Source: JAVJUV01 sp047314965
GTDB taxonomy: Bacteria; Pseudomonadota; Alphaproteobacteria; Rhodobacterales; Rhodobacteraceae
DNA: 33,413 nt
Assembly: GCF_047314965.1 (NCBI RefSeq)
Contig: NZ_JBLBVK010000034.1
Coordinates: 1 to 33,413 of the forward strand
Direction of reading: 5' to 3'
Translations under genes and position numbers: made by a program
The notes under the pieces: model-generated
The model's input: only the letters and a program-made list of their open reading frames with translations
The model's database searches: none
Told to the model about the DNA's origin: nothing
Shown: piece by piece, positions 7,901 to 14,654 of the stretch
Layout: every line of letters begins with the position of its first letter
Numbering within the stretch: the first letter of the stretch is position 1

Positions 7901-8842
7901 TTGGAAACGGCGCCCTATCGAGCGGACCTTGCGGAGGGTCCCGACGAGGTTCAAGCGGTTTGGGTCACCGCGTCGGATGACGCCCGCTTGCGTGTCGCCG
8001 TCTGGCCGTCAGCTGGCGGCAAAGGGACGATCCTGCTCTTTCCCGGCCGCACCGAGTATATCGAGAAATACGGCCGGGTAGCGCGTGATCTGACGAAAGC
8101 GGGCTACGCTGTCGCAAGCATCGACTGGCGCGGACAGGGCTTCTCCGACCGTCTGGCCGGTGATCGTCTGCTTGGTCATGTCTTGCGCTTCCGCGACTAC
8201 CAGCGGGATGTGGCAGCTCTCCTAGAAGTCGTGCAAGCCCTCGATTTGCCGTCGCCGCTGTTCCTGCTGGCCCATTCGATGGGAGGATGCATCGGCCTTC
8301 GCGCCTTGATCGAGGGTCTTCCAGTGGAGCGCGCAGTCTTTTCTGCGCCAATGTGGGGGATATACATGTCCCCCCGGCAGCGCAGGCTGGCGGCGGTCCT
8401 TCCGACGCTGGCGCGACTGGCGAGGCAGGGGATGCGCTACACCCCCGGCAGCCGGGAAATCGTCTACGAAGTCGGCGCTGCGTTCGACGGCAATCCGCTG
8501 ACGAACGATCCCGATCATTTCGCATACCTGTCGCGGCAACTTCAGGAAGAGGAACAGTTCCTGCTTGCCGGGCCTTCGCTGCACTGGCTTGGCGAAGCGC
8601 TCGCCGAGTGCCGCAGGCTCCACGCGCTTCCTCGCCCGGGGCTTCCGGTCCTGACATTCGTTGGGACTGACGAGATAATCGTTTCAACGCCGGAGATTCA
8701 GCGCATGCACGAGGGCTGGGCGCAAGCTGAACTCAGAGTCGTCGATGGCGCGCGCCATGAACTCATGATGGAAACGCCTGAACGCCGGGACCGATTTCTG
8801 TCCGAGAAGCTTGCGTTTCTGGGCGGTAACAGGTCGGGCTGA
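7901..8842 (+). CDS. Alpha/beta hydrolase, lysophospholipase (PldB) type
   Basis: This is a 313-residue serine hydrolase of the Hydrolase_4/lysophospholipase L2 type. The nucleophile elbow is 'LLAHSMGGC' with Ser126; the first Gly of the usual GHSMGG is replaced by Ala, as in some members. The likely acid is Asp257 (FVGTDEIIV) and the base His286 (DGARHELMME). 'SIDWRGQGFSDR' near residue 73 is the family's oxyanion-side motif. The probable substrate is a lysophospholipid or monoacylglycerol, consistent with the SCP2 lipid-binding protein just upstream. The start is TTG 7901, with no convincing Shine-Dalgarno of its own, so translation is probably coupled to the SCP2 gene. It converges with the Anbu gene with only two bases between the stops. 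Confidence 0.9.
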   Translation: METAPYRADLAEGPDEVQAVWVTASDDARLRVAVWPSAGGKGTILLFPGRTEYIEKYGRVARDLTKAGYAVASIDWRGQGFSDRLAGDRLLGHVLRFRDYQRDVAALLEVVQALDLPSPLFLLAHSMGGCIGLRALIEGLPVERAVFSAPMWGIYMSPRQRRLAAVLPTLARLARQGMRYTPGSREIVYEVGAAFDGNPLTNDPDHFAYLSRQLQEEEQFLLAGPSLHWLGEALAECRRLHALPRPGLPVLTFVGTDEIIVSTPEIQRMHEGWAQAELRVVDGARHELMMETPERRDRFLSEKLAFLGGNRSG

Positions 8843-8844
8843 CC

Positions 8845-9570
8845 TCAGACTTCGATCTTGGTGAACGCGTCTCGCAGCGCATCCGACCACGACCGACTCA
8901 TTGCCGCAAAGGATGGGTCCTGCGCTTCGATCCGCCGTTGCTGACTGATGGCAAGCGCGTCTCGTTCGATGACGGCAAGGTCGAGAGGCATGCCCACGCT
9001 GAGGTTCGAGCGCAGCGTCGAATCCATGCTCAGCAGAACCGCTTTCTTTGCATCGGTCAGGCTGGTTTCAGGCGTCACGACACGATCCAGGATGGGCTTG
9101 CCGTACTTGTGCTCGCCGATCTGAAGATAGGGCGTGTCCGCCGTGGCCTCGATGAAATTTCCCTCCGGATAAATCAGGAACATGCGCATGTCCCCGTCCT
9201 TGCGCTGACCCGCCAGGATCATCGATGCCGATGCGCTGGATGCGTTCGAACCCATACGGCTGGCGACCTCTTGACTGGTCTCTGCAAGTGTCCGTCCGAC
9301 GATCTCGGCGACCTGAAGAATGGTAGGCGCCAGCATGATCGAGGTATTTGGCGTTGCCTCGATGTCCGATGCCGCCTCGTCCAGACGCGCCAGCGTGGTC
9401 TGAGTGACCGACAGGCTTCCGGCGGTCATGATCAGGATGACCCGTTCACCCGGTTCGGTGAAGGTGAACATCTTCCTGTAGGTGGAGATATTGTCCAGAC
9501 CGGCATTGGTACGGGTGTCGGACAGGCACACAATGCCGTCTTTCAGAAGAAGTCCAACGCAATAGGTCAT
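8845..9570 (-). CDS. Anbu proteasome-type peptidase (COG3484)
   Basis: This 241-residue protein has an N-terminal nucleophile proteasome-beta fold and matches the Anbu (ancestral beta-subunit) family. It begins 'MTYCVGLLLKDGIVCLSDTRTN', then 'LDNISTYRKMFTF'. Thr2 would be the nucleophile after Met removal, with Asp18 and Lys33 as the partners of the proteasomal Thr1-Asp17-Lys33 triad. Anbu proteins form open ring or helical assemblies and their proteolytic role is uncertain. The gene normally clusters with an alpha-E protein, a circularly permuted ATP-grasp and a transglutaminase-like gene; none of these is next to it here. No clear Shine-Dalgarno is seen upstream of 9570. Confidence 0.9.
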   Translation of the reverse strand: MTYCVGLLLKDGIVCLSDTRTNAGLDNISTYRKMFTFTEPGERVILIMTAGSLSVTQTTLARLDEAASDIEATPNTSIMLAPTILQVAEIVGRTLAETSQEVASRMGSNASSASASMILAGQRKDGDMRMFLIYPEGNFIEATADTPYLQIGEHKYGKPILDRVVTPETSLTDAKKAVLLSMDSTLRSNLSVGMPLDLAVIERDALAISQQRRIEAQDPSFAAMSRSWSDALRDAFTKIEV

Positions 9571-9645
9571 GAGGTAAAACGCCGTCGAGTATCCGGTTGG
9601 AACCTACGGCGGCGTGGCGGGACAGGCAAGGCCTGCGGATTGTTC

Positions 9646-9873
9646 TTATCGCATTTCCCGGATGGTGTAGAAAGGGTCGGCGAACCCGGTCTCGTCCAGG
9701 ACGGTGCTGTGCAGGAAACCGGTTCGGGACAGGCCCATCTGCCGCATCCGCCGGGACAGGGAGCTCGCGTCTACCCGGATGTCGGATTCATCGGTCAGGT
9801 GATTGCTGCAAGGTGACACGCCTTCAAGAAAGCACTTTCCGCCGCTGCGGCAGAATTTGAAGCCACATGCCAT
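9646..9873 (-). CDS. Small cysteine-rich hypothetical protein
   Basis: This is a 75-residue ORF I do not recognise. The N-terminus carries four cysteines in a C-x4-C-x5-C-x7-C arrangement (MACGFKFCRSGGKCFLEGVSPC), and the rest is polar with an R-rich patch 'SLSRRMRQMG'. There is no signal peptide. The start is supported by GAGGG about ten bases upstream of the ATG. A promoter-like element at 9933-9962 with direct repeats and a -10-like hexamer sits about 60-90 bases upstream in the right orientation and is shared with the OmpA gene. The Cys pattern could bind metal, but nothing proves it. No other gene overlaps it on either strand, which favours a real gene. Confidence 0.5.
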   Translation of the reverse strand: MACGFKFCRSGGKCFLEGVSPCSNHLTDESDIRVDASSLSRRMRQMGLSRTGFLHSTVLDETGFADPFYTIREMR

Positions 9874-9932
9874 GTCTCGCTACCCTCAGGCTACTCGTAA
9901 CAAGGCGCCGGAACACTAAGCGCCGTATGGCC

Positions 9933-9962
9933 TTTATGCGCCGAGAATGTGACAAGAATGTG
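9933..9962 (-). promoter_or_regulatory. Direct-repeat promoter element of the small Cys-rich ORF
   Basis: Read on the minus strand, this is CACATTC-N4-CACATTC followed six bases later by CATAAA, a -10-like hexamer. The two heptamers start 11 bases apart, one helical turn, as in sites of OmpR-type response regulators. The distal heptamer sits 17 bases from the -10-like hexamer, where a -35 box would be. The same arrangement occurs before the OmpA-like gene at 10945-10974. The binding protein is unknown. Confidence 0.45.
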
Positions 9963-10013
9963 GCGAATTCGCATGAAGCGTAAATTTAGTTAATAGATAT
10001 CAGTGATTTAATT

Positions 10014-10049
10014 AAAAAGGGCGCGTTCCCCCCACAGGAACGCGCCCTT
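10014..10049 (-). terminator. Intrinsic terminator of the OmpA-like lipoprotein gene
   Basis: A perfect 13-bp stem (AAGGGCGCGTTCC at 10017-10029 with GGAACGCGCCCTT at 10037-10049) has a seven-base loop and is followed on the minus strand by a T-run (10014-10018). It lies about 60 bases after the OmpA stop codon. Confidence 0.9.
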
Positions 10050-10110
10050 GCCCCACCCAGCAGGCGTGCGACCGGCCCCCACCAGCACTGCACGCCTCCG
10101 AGCATTCTGT

Positions 10111-10899
10111 TCAGGAAATTTCGTCGCCGCCCTTATTCTTGCCGCCGGACTTGCCGGGGTCGCCCCCGTCATCTCGGTTGCCTCGGCCCGCATTCGGATT
10201 CTGCCCGCCATTGTTGCCGCTGTCTGCGGTGGCGGTCGGCGTGTCGTTCGAGGGATCGGCAGTTGTCGGACCTTCCGAAACGGGATCGCTCGCCAGGGTG
10301 TCGTTGACGTCGTCCCCGGTCTCTGGCGCCACGTCGTAGCCGAGCATCGCGAGCGGCTCCGGATCGACGACGGGCTCTCTAGGCGCCGGAGTTTCGATAT
10401 ATCCGATCACGTCAGTCAACGTGCGACGGTTCAGACGTTCGGGCGCTTCGGTAAAGACGACGGGCAAATCTTCACCGAACGAACTCATGGCCTCCAGTCT
10501 CTCTTCCCCAATTCCGTGAGACATCAGGTAGGCGACCACGCGCTGCGCGCGGCGGAGACCGAGTTCGGCGTCATAGACAACGTCACCAACTTTGTCGGTA
10601 TGCCCATAAACGCGAAATTTAACATTCGGGTGGTCGATGATCCAACCTGCCTGGATGTCCAGCTTTGCCATGGCCGCGGCGTCAAGGGCGTCCGAGTCGA
10701 AGTTGAAATTGACGATATAGGGCGTTTCGGCTCGGAACTGTCGGGACAGAGCACTGATCGCCATTGGCTGGGGAGGCTGGAATATGGTCAGCGAGCGCGA
10801 CATCTCGAGGGACTGAGGTGCCGCGCAAGCTGCAAGGACCGCTACAGGGCTTACTGATACCAACTTACCAACAACCGGGCGGACCATCGACATCACCAC
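10111..10899 (-). CDS. OmpA-family lipoprotein with low-complexity C-terminal tail
   Basis: This is a 262-residue envelope protein. The N-terminus is a lipoprotein signal with lipobox 'VLAAC' (Cys25). An OmpA-like peptidoglycan-binding domain follows at about residues 60-165: 'YIVNFNFDSDALDAAAMAKLD', then 'VYGHTDKVGDVVYDAELGLRRAQRVVAYL', which has the conserved GHTD and the Asp/Arg positions that hold diaminopimelate. This anchors the outer membrane to peptidoglycan. The last 85 residues or so are unusual, with a Pro/Asp/Thr-rich stretch and then a Gly/Asn/Asp/Lys-rich tail without predicted fold. Three in-frame ATGs (codons 1, 3 and 5) make the start slightly ambiguous. It has its own promoter element (10945-10974) and terminator, so it is probably monocistronic. 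Confidence 0.88.
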   Translation of the reverse strand: MVMSMVRPVVGKLVSVSPVAVLAACAAPQSLEMSRSLTIFQPPQPMAISALSRQFRAETPYIVNFNFDSDALDAAAMAKLDIQAGWIIDHPNVKFRVYGHTDKVGDVVYDAELGLRRAQRVVAYLMSHGIGEERLEAMSSFGEDLPVVFTEAPERLNRRTLTDVIGYIETPAPREPVVDPEPLAMLGYDVAPETGDDVNDTLASDPVSEGPTTADPSNDTPTATADSGNNGGQNPNAGRGNRDDGGDPGKSGGKNKGGDEIS

Positions 10900-10944
10900 T
10901 TACTCTTACACACGAGGCCGAGGGACACGTTGGCCTCGAAGACA

Positions 10945-10974
10945 TTTATAGGGCAGGAATGTGGCGAGAATTGG
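10945..10974 (-). promoter_or_regulatory. Direct-repeat promoter element of the OmpA-like gene
   Basis: On the minus strand this reads CCAATTC-N4-CACATTC-N6-TATAAA. TATAAA (10945-10950) is a good -10, and the distal repeat is 17 bases away at the -35 position. The layout, including the N4 and N6 spacings, is the same as at 9933-9962. The predicted transcript starts about 40 bases before the OmpA start codon. Confidence 0.5.
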
Positions 10975-10984
10975 GCGCTAGAAC

Positions 10985-11150
10985 ACGATTGTGGCAGCCT
11001 TGCCGTAATCTATCCGCTTACCTTGGGTAGGATTGAATATACTTCAAGAACAATAACCTGATTTCCCGCCCCCGAGACGTCTTACGCTGCAAGAGATACG
11101 TTCGAATCGGGCGGAAATAGGGCAAGGATTTTCGCTCTCGAACACCTGGC
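10985..11150. other. Non-coding stretch between the OmpA promoter and the leuA terminator
   Basis: I find no gene here. The one structure seen is an imperfect long inverted repeat, with ATTTCCCGCC at 11061-11070 and the complementary arm at 11107-11118, separated by about 36 bases. Its role is unknown; it could be a degenerate hairpin or part of a small RNA, but nothing supports a specific call. Confidence 0.3.
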
Positions 11151-11153
11151 ATG

Positions 11154-11184
11154 AAAAAGACCGGGAAGCGGACCCCCGGCCTTT
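11154..11184 (-). terminator. Intrinsic terminator of leuA
   Basis: A 10-bp stem with one G-U wobble (AAAGACCGGG at 11156-11165 with CCCGGCCTTT at 11175-11184) is followed on the minus strand by five Ts. It lies about 27 bases past the leuA stop. Confidence 0.85.
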
Positions 11185-11210
11185 CATATGACGAGATGTG
11201 TGATGCAAGC

Positions 11211-12782
11211 CTAGCCGGCGTCCTTGTAGCTGACCGTCTTCACGTCGGAATCCGGGTCGGACTTCTCGCGCCTTACCAGAAGACGATTGAGCGCGTTCAC
11301 ATAAGCCTTGGCCGAAGCGACGACGGTATCGGTATCCGCGGCCTGACCGGTGGCGATCCGGCCCGCCTCTTCCATACGGACGCTGACGGTAGCCTGCGCA
11401 TCCGTGCCCTCGGTCACCGCATGCACCTGGTACAGTTGCAGCCGAGCGTCATGCGGGAAGAGCGTCTTCACCGCGTTGAACGTCGCATCTACCGGACCGT
11501 CGCCCTGGGCCGTGGTGCGCTGCTCCTTGCCGTCGATCTCGAGGATCAGGTCGGCCGATTGCGGTGCTTCGGTACCGCAGATCACGCGCAGGAACTTGAC
11601 CTGAATGCGGTCATACTCCTCGCCGGACTCCTGGTCTCGCATCAGTGCGATCAGGTCGTCCTCGAAGACTTCCTTCTTCCGGTCGGCGAGCGCCTTGAAG
11701 CGGACGAAGACGTCGTTCAACTGGTTGTCCGCCAGTTCGTACCCCAGTTCCTTCAGCTTGGCGCGAAGCGCTGCGCGGCCCGAATGCTTGCCCATGACGA
11801 TGTTCGTCTCGGAGAGACCCACGTCCTCGGGGCGCATGATCTCGAAGGTTTCCGCGTTCTTCAGCATCCCGTCCTGGTGGATGCCGGACTCATGCGCAAA
11901 GGCGTTCTTGCCGACGATGGCCTTGTTGTACTGCACCGGGAAACCCGAAACGGTCGAGACCCGCCGCGAGATGTGCATGATCTTCTTCGTGTCGATGCCC
12001 GTGTGATACGGCATGATGTCGTGCCGCACCTTCAGTGCCATGACCACCTCCTCCAGCGCGGTGTTTCCTGCGCGCTCGCCGAGGCCGTTGATCGTGCATT
12101 CGATCTGCCGCGCCCCGCCTTCGACGGCGGCCAGGGCGTTCGCTGTCGCCATGCCAAGGTCATTGTGGCAATGGGTGGCGAAAATCACCTCGTCCGCGCC
12201 CGGCACCGTCTCGATCAGCCGTCGGATCAGGTCGGCGCTTTCGCGCGGCGCGGTATATCCCACCGTATCAGGGATATTGATCGTCGTGGCACCGGCCTTG
12301 ATGGCAATCTCGACCACGCGGCACAGATAGTCCCATTCGGTCCGCGTGGCGTCCATCGGCGACCACTGCACGTTGTCGCAAAGGTTCCGCGCATGTGTCA
12401 CCGTGTCGTGGATGCGCTCGGCCATCTGGTCCATGTCCAGGTTCGGGATCGCCCGGTGCAGGGGCGACGTGCCGATAAAGGTATGGATCCGCGGCTGCCC
12501 GGCATGCTGAACGGCCTCCCAGCAGCGGTCGATGTCCTTGTAATTCGCGCGGCTCAGGCCACAGATCACCGCATTCTTGGAGCGTTTCGCGATCTCGGTG
12601 ACCGCTTGGAAGTCGCCTTCCGAAGCGATGGGAAAGCCGGCTTCGATGATGTCGACGCCCATGTCGTCCAGAAGCTCGGCAATCTCCAGCTTCTCGGAAT
12701 GGCTCATGGTGGCGCCGGGGGATTGTTCGCCGTCGCGCAGGGTCGTGTCGAAGATCAACACGCGGTTCTTGTCTTGGGTCAT
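11211..12782 (-). CDS. leuA: 2-isopropylmalate synthase
   Basis: This catalyses the first committed step of leucine synthesis, condensing acetyl-CoA with 2-oxoisovalerate. The 523-residue long form has the TIM-barrel catalytic domain first. Arg16-Asp17 of 'TTLRDGEQSPG' and His204/His206 of 'HCHNDLG' bind the metal and substrate, and 'INGLGERAGN' is the second family signature. The C-terminal regulatory domain (about residues 385-510), including 'VSVRMEEAGRIATGQAADTDTVVASAKAYV', is where leucine feedback inhibition acts. The ATG at 12782 follows GAGAGA at a fair distance. Transcription probably starts at the leader promoter near 12945, passing through a Leu-codon leader peptide and alternative stems, so expression is likely attenuated by leucyl-tRNA supply. 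Confidence 0.97.
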   Translation of the reverse strand: MTQDKNRVLIFDTTLRDGEQSPGATMSHSEKLEIAELLDDMGVDIIEAGFPIASEGDFQAVTEIAKRSKNAVICGLSRANYKDIDRCWEAVQHAGQPRIHTFIGTSPLHRAIPNLDMDQMAERIHDTVTHARNLCDNVQWSPMDATRTEWDYLCRVVEIAIKAGATTINIPDTVGYTAPRESADLIRRLIETVPGADEVIFATHCHNDLGMATANALAAVEGGARQIECTINGLGERAGNTALEEVVMALKVRHDIMPYHTGIDTKKIMHISRRVSTVSGFPVQYNKAIVGKNAFAHESGIHQDGMLKNAETFEIMRPEDVGLSETNIVMGKHSGRAALRAKLKELGYELADNQLNDVFVRFKALADRKKEVFEDDLIALMRDQESGEEYDRIQVKFLRVICGTEAPQSADLILEIDGKEQRTTAQGDGPVDATFNAVKTLFPHDARLQLYQVHAVTEGTDAQATVSVRMEEAGRIATGQAADTDTVVASAKAYVNALNRLLVRREKSDPDSDVKTVSYKDAG

Positions 12783-12816
12783 GATCGTCTCTCTTTGTCC
12801 TTAGGCCTTGTGCATC

Positions 12817-12865
12817 CGGCGCGTGATCCCCTCTGAGCGGTCGCGCCGAAAGGCACGCTCAGAGG
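12817..12865 (-). promoter_or_regulatory. leuA attenuator region with two mutually exclusive stems
   Basis: Stem A pairs 12856-12865 with 12830-12839 (CCTCTGAGCG / CGCTCAGAGG on the RNA) and starts inside the last codons of the leader peptide. Stem B pairs 12842-12848, inside the loop of A, with 12817-12823 (CGGCGCG / CGCGCCG). A and B cannot form together. A ribosome that finishes the leader would cover the first arm of A and free B; one stalled at the Leu codons would let A form. Neither stem is followed by a T-run, so how B would stop leuA expression (Rho or another means) is unclear. Confidence 0.6.
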
Positions 12866-12936
12866 CGGCTAAGGAGAAGAAGCAGGCCGTCGCGCAGGTT
12901 TGCGCGCGCACACATGATATGCAGGGTCTGGTTCAT
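12859..12936 (-). CDS. leu leader peptide with five consecutive Leu codons
   Basis: This 25-codon ORF ends 76 bases before leuA. Codons 18-22 (12871-12885) are CTG CTT CTT CTC CTT, and three further Leu codons lie at positions 5, 14 and 25, so a third of the peptide is leucine. This is the hallmark of a transcription-attenuation leader for leucine biosynthesis. The reading frame ends inside an RNA stem that can switch with a second one. No Shine-Dalgarno precedes the ATG; a TTTACA-N17-TATCGT promoter places the transcript start only about two to three bases before it. The mRNA would therefore be nearly leaderless, as known for the trpL leader of Sinorhizobium. The peptide itself need have no function. 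Confidence 0.8.
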   Translation of the reverse strand: MNQTLHIMCARANLRDGLLLLLSRL

Positions 12937-12944
12937 GGAGCGAG

Positions 12945-12973
12945 ACGATAGGCAGAGCAGGGGGGCTTGTAAA
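12945..12973 (-). promoter_or_regulatory. Predicted sigma-70-type promoter of the leu leader/leuA transcript
   Basis: TTTACA (minus strand, 12968-12973) and TATCGT (12945-12950) are separated by 17 bases, matching the -35 and -10 consensus at five and four of six positions. The expected start falls at about 12938, next to the leader-peptide ATG at 12936. Confidence 0.6.
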
Positions 12974-12978
12974 GCCCC
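12962..12978 (-). terminator. Short hairpin after the Tad-like gene
   Basis: GGGGCTT-GTA-AAGCCCC is a 7-bp stem eight bases past the stop of the upstream minus-strand gene. It overlaps the predicted -35 of the leu leader promoter and has no T-run, so a terminator role is tentative. Confidence 0.35.
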
Positions 12979-12985
12979 GCAAGCC

Positions 12986-14419
12986 TTATCGCGCCATGCG
13001 GAAATACTCGGCCTCGAACCGGTTTTCCAGGCCAGCGCCGTTACAGAAACCCATGTCCATGTTCGAGGTGGAGTCGATCTCTCCGCCCGCAACCATGGAA
13101 ACGCCCTGGATGCCGTTGGCATTGGCTTCGAAGTCGATATCGCCCATCGCGATGATCTGGCTTCCGTAGATGTGAAGCTGTGCAGGGAAATGCACGCCAC
13201 CCATGGTGATGATCTGGACCCCGCCGCCAGCGGCGCAATTGTCGTCATCTCCCAATACGACCCCGGAGGCGCCGTCGATGGCCGTTGTCGAAGTGTTGGT
13301 CGAAATGATCATCACGTCTCGCAACTCGACGCCGGAGCCTATCGAAAGTTCGCAGTCCGTATAGATGACGCCATTGACCAGCGTGGTGTTCGACGGGATG
13401 CTGACTGTGTTGTTGCCGCCACCGTTGCCACCGTTGCCGCCATTTCCACCGTTTCCATTTCCATTTCCATTTCCATTCCCATTGCCGTTTCCGCCACCGT
13501 TGGTGATGGAGCCACCTCCGCCGCCAGCGCTGTTGCAGAGAAACTCGTGGACTTCGCCAGGCTGCCACACCGAGTTGTCAAGGTTGGTGTTGGGGGTCAG
13601 GGAATTGGTTCTGACGGGTGTATTCAGGTAATCGGACCTGAAGTATTCCGAATTATGGTCGTCAAAACCATCAACGATGTCCTGAACCCTCTGAAGAATC
13701 CTGACGTGGTAGGCGCCGCTGCGCAATGCATTCTCCAGGCCCGGGTTGGCGCTCCAGCCGCTGTTCGGCAGAACGACGTTGGTTTTGTCCGGCATTGAAA
13801 CGATCACACCGTTCTCGAAGGTGTTGTTGTTGTTCACCTCGACGTGGCTGTTAGAGTGGATGCAGAACCCCGCGCGGTAGTAGTTGTTCGACTGCACGTC
13901 CACGCGGCCATTTGCGACGAAACCTTCGCGAAAACACGTCGGATAATAGGTCTCGAAGACCGACTCGGACACGACGTCCATTTCCCAGATTCCGACGAAC
14001 TTCATGAAATACGTGACCATAGCGTTGTTTCGCGCTGCAAGGCGCGCGGTCGAGACCATCACCGCCTCGTTCGATCCGGGGATTATGAGGAACTGGTCGT
14101 TCGCACTGTCCCAGCGTCCGAACTGGATGTCTTCTTCACGGATGCTGTCGCCGAACGTCGAAGTGGGCAGCGACGCCTGGGCAACCTGGATGGCTGCGGC
14201 TTTGGCTTCGGCCTCCGTCCGCTCGGACCTTGTAATAAGCGCCGCGTGGGCTGCTGAATCGGCTGCAACCTGGAGGTGTGTCTTGACCATGACGGCGTTG
14301 GCGACATCGAGCCCCATTCCGCCGACGCAGATCATCGCAATGATCAGGAAAAGACCGAAAGCGGTAAGGGCCCCATCCTCACGGCGAACGAATCTCTGAA
14401 AAATCCGTGTTTGAAACAT
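12986..14419 (-). CDS. TadE/TadG-like surface protein with Gly-Asn repeat tract
   Basis: This is a 477-residue protein. The N-terminal Tad/Flp-type segment is 'RREDGALTAFGLFLIIAMICVGGMGLDVANAV': a short basic cytoplasmic part, one hydrophobic helix, then 'VKTHLQVAADSAAHAAL', the PF13400-type start of TadG-like pilus-assembly proteins. The remainder would be exported. Between about residues 290 and 345 lies a Gly/Asn-rich linker (GNGNGNGN..GGNGGNGG) encoded by a near-perfect hexanucleotide repeat. The C-terminal part resembles polymer-forming, beta-helical sheets (VELRDVMIISTNTS, GGVQIITMGGVHF). No other tad genes lie in the window, so this is an orphan copy. It may act in surface attachment, which is inferred from the family only. 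Confidence 0.8.
   Translation of the reverse strand: MFQTRIFQRFVRREDGALTAFGLFLIIAMICVGGMGLDVANAVMVKTHLQVAADSAAHAALITRSERTEAEAKAAAIQVAQASLPTSTFGDSIREEDIQFGRWDSANDQFLIIPGSNEAVMVSTARLAARNNAMVTYFMKFVGIWEMDVVSESVFETYYPTCFREGFVANGRVDVQSNNYYRAGFCIHSNSHVEVNNNNTFENGVIVSMPDKTNVVLPNSGWSANPGLENALRSGAYHVRILQRVQDIVDGFDDHNSEYFRSDYLNTPVRTNSLTPNTNLDNSVWQPGEVHEFLCNSAGGGGGSITNGGGNGNGNGNGNGNGNGGNGGNGGNGGGNNTVSIPSNTTLVNGVIYTDCELSIGSGVELRDVMIISTNTSTTAIDGASGVVLGDDDNCAAGGGVQIITMGGVHFPAQLHIYGSQIIAMGDIDFEANANGIQGVSMVAGGEIDSTSNMDMGFCNGAGLENRFEAEYFRMAR
13432..13500. repeat. Hexanucleotide tandem repeat inside the Tad-like gene
   Basis: The plus strand carries successive TTTCCA/TTCCAT-type hexamers (about 13446-13485), flanked by degenerate CCGTTG/CCGCCA units. 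They encode Asn-Gly repeats. Because the unit is six bases, copy-number change would alter linker length without breaking the frame. Confidence 0.8.
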
Positions 14420-14654
14420 CTCGGACCTCTGGGAACAAGTTCATCCAATAGGTGAGTCCTTGAACAGGCATATGAGACCGGGCGCGGGCCGATTTGAGAC
14501 CATTTTGGGGCTGTCTGTTCCAGAATGGCTGTCGGTGGCGTTTCTGGACGCTTATTGTTTCCAATTTGACACAGGTTTCGGCGCGAACCTGCCAAGAGAG
14601 TTTACCAGGTTCTGTTTGTATCCGGGGTGTTGAGCCGACTGGAAGGTTCTTGTC
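14420..14654. other. Intergenic stretch between the ABC ATPase gene and the Tad-like gene
   Basis: This spacer of 235 bases lies between two minus-strand genes. It must hold the promoter of the Tad-like gene at its left side. I see no ORF with coding character, no convincing hairpin and no tRNA. Confidence 0.4.

Noticed and set aside
11151..12836. 561-codon plus-strand ORF opposite leuA
   Set aside because: leuA on the minus strand has all catalytic motifs; the plus-strand ORF is His/Asp/Val-rich with no family match, a typical high-GC shadow.
13339..13631. Proline-rich or Met-Glu-rich ORFs over the repeat tract
   Set aside because: They are the hexamer repeat read in other frames.
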